From NCBI GenBank assembly GCA_964458665.1, contig CAYWOO010000244.1, forward strand, positions 1 through 49,896: a stretch of 49,896 nt of DNA, read 5' to 3'. A program made the translations under genes and the position numbers. Positions 32,479 through 39,833 of the stretch are shown here, piece after piece. The notes under the pieces were generated by a model, which ran no database searches, was not told the origin of the DNA, and was given only the letters and a program-made list of their open reading frames with translations. The first letter of the stretch is position 1, and each line of letters starts with the position of its first letter. This stretch comes from JANXYW01 sp964458665 (GTDB taxonomy: Bacteria; Chloroflexota; Dehalococcoidia; DSTF01; JACRBR01).

Positions 32479-32694
32479 CTATCCGTGATGCCCGTTGCTG
32501 TTCGGTGGCGCATCGCCGCCTATCAGCACTGCCGGTGGGTCCGCATCGCTAAGCAGCTCTTGCCGCATCACCTTCACATCAGCGGGCGCGACGATCCCCA
32601 GCTTCACCCGGTCCCGGGCGATGCTCAGCACCTGAATCGAGATGCCGCCCTCAATCGCAATTCCCTGTTGGACCTTTCGCACCAAAATTAGCAT
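32479..32694 (-). CDS. csrA: Carbon storage regulator CsrA (RNA-binding)
   Basis: A 71-residue protein with the CsrA fold: MLILVRKVQQGIAIEGG, then VKLGIVAPADVKVMRQEL. The RNA-contacting L4, R6 and R44 of E. coli CsrA are conserved. The dimeric protein binds GGA motifs in mRNA leaders and blocks translation. The C-terminal 20 residues are variable as usual. It starts at 32694 behind AAGGCTGGGCAGG. There is no flagellar gene or fliW next to it, which is unusual outside gamma-proteobacteria. It is short and easily overlooked among repeats. Confidence 0.88.
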   Translation of the reverse strand: MLILVRKVQQGIAIEGGISIQVLSIARDRVKLGIVAPADVKVMRQELLSDADPPAVLIGGDAPPNSNGHHG

Positions 32695-32995
32695 CCTGCC
32701 CAGCCTTCCCTGGCCCCGTCTTGGAGCGCCGACCCTGCGTCGGCGGACGCCGCCGCCTCGGTCTCCCCCGCTGACGCTTCGGCACGCACACTCAGCCGGA
32801 TCATTTCGCGCAATTCGGGCTTGACATTGGGCCGATATTCGGGCTAACTAGGAATCTGAATACCGGATGCCAGAAGCCGGAAACAGGACGCTACACCTGA
32901 ATTGCCGGAAATGAATTACTGGTATCTTACTTCTGTTATCCGGTCTTGTCAATAACCCCGCACACATTATTTCTGTGTCAAGGAAGGTCCGTTCG
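32695..32995. other. AT-richer divergent region between csrA and a winged-helix regulator
   Basis: About 150 bp (32810-32975) is clearly AT-richer than the surroundings. TTGACA at 32821-32826 is a consensus -35 with CTAACT 17 bp downstream as a weak -10. ATTCGGGC flanks it on both sides. ATACCGGAT (about 32860) and TATCCGGT (about 32935) form a spaced inverted repeat that could be an operator for the downstream regulator. AAGGAAGG at 32980-32987 is the Shine-Dalgarno for 32996. Confidence 0.4.
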
Positions 32996-33376
32996 ATGGC
33001 CGCGAAATGGGGACTGCTGACAAACCATGCGTTGGTGCTGATTCACGTCATCGAGCACCCACGGTCGACGCTGCGCGACATCGCCGACAACGTCGGCATC
33101 ACGGAGCGTGCCGCCCTCTCGCTCCTGCGTGCGCTCGAGGAAGATGACATCGTTGCGCGGCGGCGGGACGGCCGCCGGAACGTGTATACGGTCGATGTGG
33201 AGGCGCTGATGGCGCACCGCACCCACGGCACATACAGCATCGCAGAGATCGCGAATGCGCTGTTCGCGCTGTCGGGCCGCATCCCGGGACAGGATCTGCC
33301 CCCGGGCATGCAGCTGACGCGAGCCGGCTCGGATGCCGAGCCGGCCCGCAGCAAAAGCAAGAAGTCGCGTAGCTAG
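32996..33376 (+). CDS. Winged-helix (MarR/IclR-like) transcriptional regulator
   Basis: A 126-residue DNA-binding protein. Residues about 8-75 form a winged helix: NHALVLIHVIEHPRSTLRD, IADNVGITERAALSLLRAL (recognition helix) and the wing IVARRRDGRRNVYTVD. The C-terminal tail is Lys/Ser-rich. Chosen start is ATG 32996 after AAGGAAGG; the upstream GTG at 32975 is less likely. It is convergent with the cupredoxin/FTR1 pair. Target genes unknown; autoregulation is likely given inverted repeats upstream. Confidence 0.82.
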   Translation: MAAKWGLLTNHALVLIHVIEHPRSTLRDIADNVGITERAALSLLRALEEDDIVARRRDGRRNVYTVDVEALMAHRTHGTYSIAEIANALFALSGRIPGQDLPPGMQLTRAGSDAEPARSKSKKSRS

Positions 33377-33385
33377 CGCTTGACC

Positions 33386-34132
33386 TTACTTCACCGTGAA
33401 GTCTGTGTGCATCCCCTGCTGGTAGTGGTCAACAGTGCTCCCCGCTTCGCCAACGGCGATCAGGCAGGCGAGCTGATATGCGCCGGGCTCAAGGTCGAGG
33501 TCAACGGAACCACCCTTGCCTGCTTCGATGTCCTCGATCTCGCCCATGTTGTCGAAGGTGCCATCCGGCTTTGTCTTCAGCACCGCCAGCTCATGCACCT
33601 GGCTCGCACTGGTGTTGGTCGCGATGAAGCGGATCTTGCCGGCGGAGACCGAAGGCTTGTCTGCCGTAATGCCGTACTCCACCAGCGTCACGGCCACCGT
33701 AGTCCCTGCGGCGCTGCTGGAGACGGTGCTCGCCGTTGTGGCAGCAGCGGCTGGTGACGCAGCGGCGGCGCCGCCCGTCGCAACAAGCTCGATGATGGTG
33801 GACGCCCCGGCGGGCACGTAGCACTTAATCTTGTGCGTGCCGGCGCCTGAGGGAACGGTGTACCCGACGCTCAGTGTCTTCCCCTTGCGCACGACAACCT
33901 CCTCGAGCTTCGTGCCGTCGATGCCTTCGGCCTCGTAGGAGTCACTGCCGCTCTCGTTCTTCAGGAGAAGATTCAGCTTCTCACCGGCCGTGACAGCGAC
34001 GGATGTCGGCGCACAGCCGTCGTCCTTCTGTGTAATTTCGACCTTGCGCCCGCCCGAACCGCTGCTGGAACAGGCCGCGCCGAAGACAAGGATTCCTGCC
34101 GCGGCCATCAAGAGGCCGCTTACGTTCTTCAT
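33386..34132 (-). CDS. Secreted two-domain cupredoxin lipoprotein
   Basis: A 248-residue lipoprotein with a signal peptide and lipobox ending FGAAC (C21). Domain 1 (about 30-115) is a cupredoxin-like Greek key similar to the EfeO N-terminal domain (VAVTAGEKLNLLLKNES, HKIKCYVPAG). An Ala/Thr/Ser linker follows. Domain 2 (about 145-248) has a complete type 1 copper set H180, C223, H236, M241. It lies 21 bp after the FTR1 permease in the same direction. By analogy with EfeUOB it probably captures or oxidises Fe(II) for the permease (inference). Confidence 0.82.
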   Translation of the reverse strand: MKNVSGLLMAAAGILVFGAACSSSGSGGRKVEITQKDDGCAPTSVAVTAGEKLNLLLKNESGSDSYEAEGIDGTKLEEVVVRKGKTLSVGYTVPSGAGTHKIKCYVPAGASTIIELVATGGAAAASPAAAATTASTVSSSAAGTTVAVTLVEYGITADKPSVSAGKIRFIATNTSASQVHELAVLKTKPDGTFDNMGEIEDIEAGKGGSVDLDLEPGAYQLACLIAVGEAGSTVDHYQQGMHTDFTVK

Positions 34133-34153
34133 GACAAACTTCCTTCCGTGAGA

Positions 34154-35050
34154 TCAGGTGTTGGCGGTAAGCTCGCGCACCCGTTCGGGAGGCGAGGTGG
34201 CTGATAGTTCCACACGCTTCTGCTGCGGTGGTTTGCCCGATGGCAGCAGCACGTACGCTCCCAGAACGACGGCGATGTATCCCCAGTACAAGACGATCTG
34301 CGCCATCGCCGGACCGGCGTCGTAACCCAGCACCGTGTGCAAGAACCTTCCGAGTGTCGACGTCATAGAGAGCGAGCTCTCGAAGTCCCATGGACGCGAG
34401 CCGAGGTCCGTGATGATCGCGGCCTCATGCAGCTCATTCAAGCCGTTCGACAGGAGTCCCGCCGCGAGTACGATGACGACGATGCCCGACGCCAGGAAGA
34501 ACTGCTTGAGCGGCAGCTTTGCGGCGCCGTAGTAGAGGACGACCCCCGCGCCGCCAGCCAACGCGAACCCGATGATGCCGCCCAGGACGAACTGCGTCCC
34601 GGACGCGCTCGTCGAGCCGGCGAACAAGAAGAGCGTCGTCTCAAACCCTTCGCGCGCAACAGCAGAGAAGGCGAGCAGCGCGAGGGCGAACACCGAACCG
34701 CCGGAGAGCGCGTTGTCGATCTGGTGCCGCAGAGCGTAAGAAATTCCCGCCGACTGGCGCTTCATCCAGAACACCATCCAGGTGAGGACGACCACCGCGA
34801 AGAGCATCGTGAAGCCCTCGAAGGCCTCCAGGACGCGGCCGCTGAGTTCGCGTGACGTGACCTCCAGCGCGGCGCCGAAAGCCAGCGAGAGCGCGACCGC
34901 TGCGGCGACCCCGATCCAGATCTCTCGGAAGTGCCGCTTCTGCTCGATCTTGCGGAGGTAGCCCAGCAGAATCGTCACGACCAGCGCGATTTCAATGCCT
35001 TCACGGAGGGTGACGAGGAGTGAAAAGAGCATGCCGCGATTCCCTGACAT
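34154..35050 (-). CDS. FTR1/EfeU-type high-affinity iron permease
   Basis: A 298-residue membrane protein with seven predicted membrane segments and both REGxE iron-binding motifs: REGIE (R16-E20) and REGFE (R133-E137). FTR1 proteins import Fe(III) generated by a partner copper oxidase or peroxidase. The following gene encodes a cupredoxin lipoprotein, a fitting partner. Starts at 35050 or 35032 are both possible. The upstream region has a sigma70-like promoter overlapped by a DtxR-like palindrome, implying iron repression. Confidence 0.93.
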   Translation of the reverse strand: MSGNRGMLFSLLVTLREGIEIALVVTILLGYLRKIEQKRHFREIWIGVAAAVALSLAFGAALEVTSRELSGRVLEAFEGFTMLFAVVVLTWMVFWMKRQSAGISYALRHQIDNALSGGSVFALALLAFSAVAREGFETTLFLFAGSTSASGTQFVLGGIIGFALAGGAGVVLYYGAAKLPLKQFFLASGIVVIVLAAGLLSNGLNELHEAAIITDLGSRPWDFESSLSMTSTLGRFLHTVLGYDAGPAMAQIVLYWGYIAVVLGAYVLLPSGKPPQQKRVELSATSPPERVRELTANT

Positions 35051-35075
35051 TCGCTTCGCTATCGCCGAAGTGTTC

Positions 35076-35106
35076 TTAGCCTAGGCTAAGCCATATCTAT
35101 AGTCAA
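35076..35106 (-). promoter_or_regulatory. Promoter and DtxR/IdeR-like operator of the iron permease
   Basis: On the minus strand TTGACT (35101-35106) and TAGGCT (35078-35083) are spaced by 17 bp. The -10 box lies inside the perfect 14-bp palindrome TTAGCCTAGGCTAA (35076-35089), which resembles the DtxR/IdeR consensus TTAGGTTAGGCTAACCTAA. A further half-site GGCTAA occurs at 35107-35112 (plus strand). Placement over the -10 fits repression by an iron-loaded regulator. Confidence 0.7.
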
Positions 35107-35392
35107 GGCTAATATTCAGGCAAAGCACCAGCTTTTGCTCAGGATCGCGCAACGGTGTTATGTCCATCGTCGGCGCGACCGCCGTCGTTGTACCGTCGGC
35201 AGGACGATGATCGCGCCGACCGTCTTGAGGCGGAGCGCATCGCGGCGTGCCCACGTGATGCGTGTCGGGCGCCCCCGCGGCCCACTAGCGCTACTCCCAT
35301 CGGACGGCGACCGATGGCCTATTCCCCGCCGTGGCGCTCGTGACTAGACTGTCAACACCGGACGATTCACGCACGTACAGAAGGAGTCGAAC
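35107..35392. other. Leader region of sodN with a spaced inverted repeat
   Basis: No gene is seen. GTCGGCGCGA (35169-35178) and TCGCGCCGAC (35211-35220) form a perfect 10-bp inverted repeat with 32 nt between, itself containing GCCG ... CGGC. This could fold as RNA or be a protein site. TAGACT at 35345-35350 may be a -10 box. AAGGAG at 35381-35386 precedes the sodN ATG. Confidence 0.4.
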
Positions 35393-35929
35393 ATGACACG
35401 GCATATTCTCACCTCTCTCGTCTCGCACGGGCTGCGGACCATCGACCGGGTCGCTGCGCCCGGTGTCGCCGTGGCGCACTGCGACATCCCATGCGGCATC
35501 TACGATCCGCACCACATGCAGATCGCCGCCCTCACCGTCGTCCGCATGCACCAGCTCATCGATGCGCTGGAGCGGCCCGCCGCCGACGCCCCCGTCGAAG
35601 CGCGCAACAAGGCCGGCAACTCGATCATCCGCTACATCAACGTGAAGGAGGAGCACTCCGAAGTCGTCAAGAAGGAAGTGCGGATTTTCTGGGGCGACTA
35701 CTTCAAGCAGGAGCACCTGGAGAAGTACCCGGACCTCCACGACATCGTCTGGGGCATCCTTAAGCTCGCCGGCAAGACGCGCCAGGAGATCAACATGCAG
35801 TTCGCGCAGGACTTGCTCGCCCAGACGCAGAAGCTCGCCGAGATCTTCTGGGACACGAAGGGCGTGAAGACGAAGCGCGTCCCTTCGAACCAGGGCGCCG
35901 CCGGCGGGGAGCTCGTGGTGCCGGCGTAG
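35393..35929 (+). CDS. sodN: Nickel-containing superoxide dismutase
   Basis: A 178-residue NiSOD precursor. The nickel hook HCDIPCGIYDP starts at H29; after removal of the 28-residue propeptide it gives H1, C2 and C6, the metal ligands. The helical-bundle remainder (IIRYINVKEEHSEVVKKEVR, FWGDYFKQEHLEKYPDLHD) is typical. The enzyme forms a hexamer and disproportionates superoxide. AAGGAG supports the start. The maturation protease gene follows 22 bp later. Confidence 0.97.
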   Translation: MTRHILTSLVSHGLRTIDRVAAPGVAVAHCDIPCGIYDPHHMQIAALTVVRMHQLIDALERPAADAPVEARNKAGNSIIRYINVKEEHSEVVKKEVRIFWGDYFKQEHLEKYPDLHDIVWGILKLAGKTRQEINMQFAQDLLAQTQKLAEIFWDTKGVKTKRVPSNQGAAGGELVVPA

Positions 35930-35951
35930 GTAGCAGACGGACGATCTTGCG

Positions 35952-36353
35952 ATGGTGACCGACGCGCGCACGATGCGACGAGCGATCTCCGCAGTGGTGG
36001 TCGCCGCCGCGGTCGTGCGCCTGTTGCGCACGATCGGCTTGCCGCCGCTGTCGCGCTACGTCGTCGACGGCACGAGCATGGAGCCGGCGTTTCGCTCCGG
36101 GGATCGCGTGCTCGTCAGCCGCCTGGCGTACCGCAGGCGCGATCCGCGCGCCGGCGAAGTCGTCGTGCTGCACGACCCCGAGCGGCTCGGCCACGTCTTG
36201 TTGAAACGCATAGCAACGGCCCCGGACGCCATCGATCCGGGGTCGTCGCACGTCTACGTTCTGGGTGACAACACCGCAGAGAGCCGCGACTCCCGCGCCT
36301 TCGGCACTGTCCCACGCAGCGAGATCATCGGCAAAGCCTGGCTGAAGTACTAG
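35952..36353 (+). CDS. sodX: NiSOD maturation protease (signal peptidase S26-like)
   Basis: A 133-residue S26-family protease with an N-terminal hydrophobic segment (residues 8-30). The catalytic dyad is S42 (DGTSMEPAF) and K85 (LLKRIA), followed by YVLGDN and SRDSRAFG. It is the expected partner that trims the NiSOD propeptide to free the N-terminal His. It lies 22 bp after sodN in an evident operon. Confidence 0.93.
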   Translation: MVTDARTMRRAISAVVVAAAVVRLLRTIGLPPLSRYVVDGTSMEPAFRSGDRVLVSRLAYRRRDPRAGEVVVLHDPERLGHVLLKRIATAPDAIDPGSSHVYVLGDNTAESRDSRAFGTVPRSEIIGKAWLKY

Positions 36354-36361
36354 CGGGATCC

Positions 36362-36532
36362 GAGGCGAGCCCGGCCGCCCTCGCCGGTTGAACGCCACAC
36401 TGATGTGGGACAGGCGCCCTCGCCTGTTGGTCTCTGCCACGAACAGGCACCGCACTCCGTCATCAACGCGAAGGCTCCCAGAGACTAGCTGACCGAGAGA
36501 CCGAGAGACCGAACGACTGAGAGACCGAAAGA
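36362..36532. repeat. Hairpin repeats and a GACCGA low-complexity leader
   Basis: 36362-36427 contains two hairpins: GGCGAG ... CTCGCC, and ACAGGCG-CCCT-CGCCTGT (36410-36427). 36484-36536 is a run of near-identical units (GACCGAGAGACCGAGAGACC, GAACGACTGAGAGACCGAAA) directly before the sulfatase. Similar GAC(C/T)GA runs occur at about 205-238, 8662-8695 and 48222-48240. Confidence 0.55.
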
Positions 36533-37921
36533 CTGAACACCAAACCCAACATCGTCCTCATCCTCGCCGACGACATGGGCTACGGCGACTTTGGCTGCTT
36601 CAACGGCGGGCTGTCGCAGACGCCCACGCTCGATGCGCTGGCCGCAGAGGGTGTGTGCCTGACGCAGCACTACTCCGCATCGCCCGTATGCGCGCCCGCG
36701 CGCGCGTCGCTGCTGACGGGGCGGTATCCGCATCGCACCGGCGCGCTCGACACGCTGGAGATGCGCGGGCTCGATCGGCTGGCGCTGCGCGAGCGGACGA
36801 TTGCTGACCACCTCGGCGCGGCGGCGTACGCGACGGGCCTCGTCGGCAAGTGGCACAACGGCGCGCTCGATCCGCGCTACCACCCGAACCGGCGCGGCTT
36901 CGACGAGTTCGCCGGCTTCTCCGGCGGCTGGTCGCCGTACGTCGACTACCGCCTCGACCGCAACGGCGCGATCACGAAGAGCGACGGCCGCTACATGACG
37001 GACGTGCTCACCGACGAGGCCGTGGCGTTCGTCGAGCGGCATCGCGCCGAGCCCTTCTTCCTGACGCTGGCGTACAGCGCGCCGCACTTCCCCTTCCATG
37101 CACTCGAAGACGACCTCGCGCCGTTCCGCGAGACAGGCGCCTTCACGACGGCCGTGAGCCACATCTATGGCATGATCCGCAGCATGGATCGCGGCGTCGC
37201 GCGCGTCCTCGAAGCTCTTGAGCGCCATGGCCTCGACGAGAACACGCTCGTACTCTTCACCAGCGACAACGGCCCGCAGTTCACCGGCGCGGGCGAGATG
37301 GATTCGCGGCGCTTCAACTGCGGCTTCGCGGGCGCGAAGCTGCTGGTCTACGAAGGCGGCATCCGCGTGCCGATGATCGCGCACTGGCCGGCGGCGTTCG
37401 CAGGCGGCCGCGAGTTGCACGATCTCGTGCACTTCACCGACTGGCTGCCGACGCTGCTCGCGGCAGCGGGCGTCGATGCGCCTCGCGACGTGAAGCTCGA
37501 CGGCATCGATGTGCTGCCGCTGTTGCGCGGCGAGCGCGGCTCGGTGCCGCCGCAGCGGTTCTGGCAGTGGAATCGTTACACGCCCGTCGCAGAGTGCAAC
37601 GCCGCCATGCGCGACGGCCGCTGGAAACTCGTCCTGCCTGCCATCGATGAACTGCTGCACCCAACGGCAGCAGATCTGCAGATCGACATCCTGTCAAAGA
37701 TGCAGCCGGATCAGCACACGGCGCTCACGCGCGATCCCGAGCCCGACCGCGTCGCGGTCCCGCCGCCCGCACGGCAACTATTCGACATCGATGCGGATCC
37801 GTCGGAGGAGCATGACCTCGCTGCGGCGGATCCGGAGCGCGTGCGTCGCATGGGCGCCCAGCTCGCGGCATGGTTCGAGGATGTAGAAGCGGATCGGCGC
37901 AGCATCAACGACGTCTGGTGA
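36533..37921 (+). CDS. Type I (formylglycine) sulfatase
   Basis: A 462-residue sulfatase if read from CTG at 36533. The N-terminal metal motif IVLILADDMGYGDFG begins before the first ATG (36575), so ATG initiation would remove a beta-strand and the two metal-binding Asp residues. The only candidate upstream in frame, before a TGA at 36518-36520, is CTG 36533. The modification motif CAPARASLLTGRYPHRTG has the Cys (C53 in this numbering) converted to formylglycine. Other hallmarks are GKWHNGA and FTSDNGPQF. It hydrolyses an organic sulfate ester; there is no signal peptide. Desulfurisation of a small molecule or polysaccharide is possible. Confidence 0.9.
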   Translation: MNTKPNIVLILADDMGYGDFGCFNGGLSQTPTLDALAAEGVCLTQHYSASPVCAPARASLLTGRYPHRTGALDTLEMRGLDRLALRERTIADHLGAAAYATGLVGKWHNGALDPRYHPNRRGFDEFAGFSGGWSPYVDYRLDRNGAITKSDGRYMTDVLTDEAVAFVERHRAEPFFLTLAYSAPHFPFHALEDDLAPFRETGAFTTAVSHIYGMIRSMDRGVARVLEALERHGLDENTLVLFTSDNGPQFTGAGEMDSRRFNCGFAGAKLLVYEGGIRVPMIAHWPAAFAGGRELHDLVHFTDWLPTLLAAAGVDAPRDVKLDGIDVLPLLRGERGSVPPQRFWQWNRYTPVAECNAAMRDGRWKLVLPAIDELLHPTAADLQIDILSKMQPDQHTALTRDPEPDRVAVPPPARQLFDIDADPSEEHDLAAADPERVRRMGAQLAAWFEDVEADRRSINDVW

Positions 37922-37933
37922 ACGGACAACAAT

Positions 37934-38180
37934 TGTCATCCAGAGCGACAACTGTCATCCAGAGCGAAGCGAAGGATCTAGCCCGATCCAGCGACGCCGC
38001 CCGAGTTCCGATCACTCAATCCGTCGCGAACCCAAAAGATTCCGCGCTCTCTGCGGCTCTGCCGTGAACCCCAAAGCACCTAGGGCCCCCGCCCGGATCT
38101 GGCCCGATCCAGCGACGCCGCCCGAGTTCCGATCGGTTAGTCCGTGGGCGAACCGAACAGGACTCTGCGGCTCTGCGGTG
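37934..38180. repeat. 121-bp direct duplication with families C and D
   Basis: 37934-37980 is a family C copy. The segment CCCGATCCAGCGACGCCGCC (continuing CGAGTTCCGATC) occurs at 37982-38013 and again at 38103-38134, 121 bp apart. Each copy is followed by CTCTGCGGCTCTG ... GTGAACCC (family D). No gene is seen in this 271-bp gap. Confidence 0.8.
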
Positions 38181-38192
38181 AACCCGATGCGG

Positions 38193-38411
38193 CTAGCGCC
38201 CGCGGCCCCGCCATCGCAGCACCGCCACGCCCGACCAGATCAGCTCAACGACGCCGAACGGCCACGCACCCTGGAGGAACCCGTAGCCGGACGACGCCAG
38301 GCAGGCCGCCGCGAACGCCAGCACGAAGACGCGCGCCCGCGCCTCCAGCGCATAGAACACGAGCATCGAGCCGACGGCGACCACGCCGTACAGCGTGAGC
38401 GCGTCGGTCAC
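38193..38411 (-). CDS. Small two-helix membrane protein at the end of the ars operon
   Basis: A 72-residue hydrophobic protein starting with GTG at 38411, overlapping the preceding stop as GTGA. Two to three membrane segments are visible: LTLYGVVAVGSMLVFYALEA and VFVLAFAAACLASSGYGFLQ, then PFGVVELIWSGVAVLRW. I believe I have seen similar small membrane proteins in other bacteria but know no function. It is the last gene of the operon. It may be missed because a longer frame overlaps it. Confidence 0.7.
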   Translation of the reverse strand: MTDALTLYGVVAVGSMLVFYALEARARVFVLAFAAACLASSGYGFLQGAWPFGVVELIWSGVAVLRWRGRGR

Positions 38412-38719
38412 GCCTGCTCGAAGATCTGTTGAATTGCGTCGAGCTGCGCGGGCGACGCCGTGATCGTCAGCGTCACTGGATCGCGCTGCACAGCCCAGCC
38501 GATGCCGGCGCAGCAGATGCTCTCCGCCGCCGCGAACGCCGCCACGCCATTCGCCGCCTCCGGCGCGAACGTGAACGTCACGGCCGCAGCAGATCGTTCC
38601 ATACTGCGAAGGTGCGGCCTCAGCGCGTCGGGCAGCGGCGCGTCCTTCGGTCGCGACTCGATGTCGCACGCCAGCAGCTCAATGGTTTCTCCGATGTGCA
38701 GACGACTGATCATGGCCAT
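38408..38719 (-). CDS. Small ESICC-motif protein of the ars operon
   Basis: A 103-residue soluble protein. The motif AAESICCAGIGWAV with vicinal Cys, followed by VTLTITASPAQLDAI, resembles small E-x2-CC proteins encoded near metal and metalloid resistance genes; adjacent thiols could bind As(III) (inference). The ATG at 38719 is chosen for the AAAGAGGAC upstream; a GTG at 38731 is possible. It starts 8 bp after arsC ends and overlaps the next start. Confidence 0.65.
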   Translation of the reverse strand: MAMISRLHIGETIELLACDIESRPKDAPLPDALRPHLRSMERSAAAVTFTFAPEAANGVAAFAAAESICCAGIGWAVQRDPVTLTITASPAQLDAIQQIFEQA

Positions 38720-38727
38720 GTCCTCTT

Positions 38728-39171
38728 TCACGATTTCGATTCGGTGGCGGCGCGCCTCGCAACGACAACGAACGAGTTCAGACGCGTCTTCATCTCGCGT
38801 ACCGTCCGCTGAAACGCGCGGAGTTTCTCCTCATCGCTCCCTTCAACCGCCGCTGGGTCGACGAAGCTCCAGTGGATGCGCTGCGGCGCTCCCGGGAACA
38901 CCGGGCACTCCTCCGCTGCCGCATCACACACGGTGACGACGTAGTTGAACTTCTGATCCTCGTACTCGCTCACGACCTTCGAACGCTGAGCTGACACGTC
39001 GATACCGAGCGGTTCGAGGACGCGCACGGTGTACGGGTTGATGCCTTTGGGACGCGTGCCCGCGCTGAACACCTCGAATGCGTCACCCGCCATCTGCTGA
39101 AGCAGCGCGGCGCCGATGATGCTGCGAGCCGAGTTGCCCGTGCAGAGAAAGAGCACGCGAATCTTGCTCAT
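38728..39171 (-). CDS. arsC: Arsenate reductase, thioredoxin-coupled LMW-PTPase type
   Basis: A 147-residue arsenate reductase of the Staphylococcus/Bacillus type. The phosphatase-like loop CTGNSARS has nucleophile C10; the relay cysteines C82 and C89 sit in VCDAAAEECPVFPG at the same positions as in the Bacillus enzyme. It reduces As(V) to As(III) with thioredoxin. ATG at 39171 overlaps the aquaporin stop (ATGA). Confidence 0.95.
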   Translation of the reverse strand: MSKIRVLFLCTGNSARSIIGAALLQQMAGDAFEVFSAGTRPKGINPYTVRVLEPLGIDVSAQRSKVVSEYEDQKFNYVVTVCDAAAEECPVFPGAPQRIHWSFVDPAAVEGSDEEKLRAFQRTVREMKTRLNSFVVVARRAATESKS

Positions 39172-39833
39172 GCGTCGCCTCGAATCGCCTGGTACGTCAG
39201 CGCACCGAGCACCGCGCCGATCGGCGGCGCGACGGCGTACAACCACAGCGCTTGCAACTCGCCGGACACGAGCGCAGGGCCGAACGAGCGAGCGGTGTTC
39301 ATGGACGCGCCGGATATCGGCCCGCCGAACATCGCCTCCAGTCCGACCGTGCCGCCGATCGCGATCGCCGCCGCCTGGCCGGCCGCACGTGTGTCCGTGG
39401 CGACGGCGATGATCACGAACATCAGCCCAAAGGTGAGGATCAGTTCGAGCCAGAACGACTGCATCATCGATCCGGCGGGCTGCGTTGCGCCGAGACCGAT
39501 GACGTTGCCAAACATCAGCCGCAGCACCACGGCGGCGCCGATCGCCGCGGCGAACTGCGCCGCCCAATACGGCGCGACATCGCGCAACGGAAAGTGTCGC
39601 GCCGCCGCGAAGGCCAGTGTCACGCCCGGATTGAAGTGGCCGCCGGAGATGTGGCCGACGGCGTAGATCATCACCATGATTACGAGTCCGAACGTCGCGG
39701 CGACGCCCACGTGCGTGATCGCGCCGTGTTGTGTCGCATCGACGACGATCGCGCCGGCCCCCGCGAAGACGAGCGCGAACGTGCCGACGAACTCGGCGCC
39801 GAGGCGGCGTGGCAGCGAGACCGCGTTACTCAC
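39168..39833 (-). CDS. Aquaporin/MIP channel in the ars operon (AqpS-like context)
   Basis: A 221-residue major intrinsic protein with six membrane segments and two half-helix loops. The normally invariant NPA boxes are changed: NPG at 68-70 (GHISGGHFNPGVTLAF) and NTA at 179-181 (SGASMNTARSFGPAL). The GTG start at 39833 overlaps the arsR stop as GTGA, so the longer upstream frame is discounted. In Sinorhizobium an aquaglyceroporin (AqpS) replaces ArsB and lets arsenite out down its gradient; the same role is inferred here because no ArsB or Acr3 is present. Confidence 0.9.
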   Translation of the reverse strand: MSNAVSLPRRLGAEFVGTFALVFAGAGAIVVDATQHGAITHVGVAATFGLVIMVMIYAVGHISGGHFNPGVTLAFAAARHFPLRDVAPYWAAQFAAAIGAAVVLRLMFGNVIGLGATQPAGSMMQSFWLELILTFGLMFVIIAVATDTRAAGQAAAIAIGGTVGLEAMFGGPISGASMNTARSFGPALVSGELQALWLYAVAPPIGAVLGALTYQAIRGDA

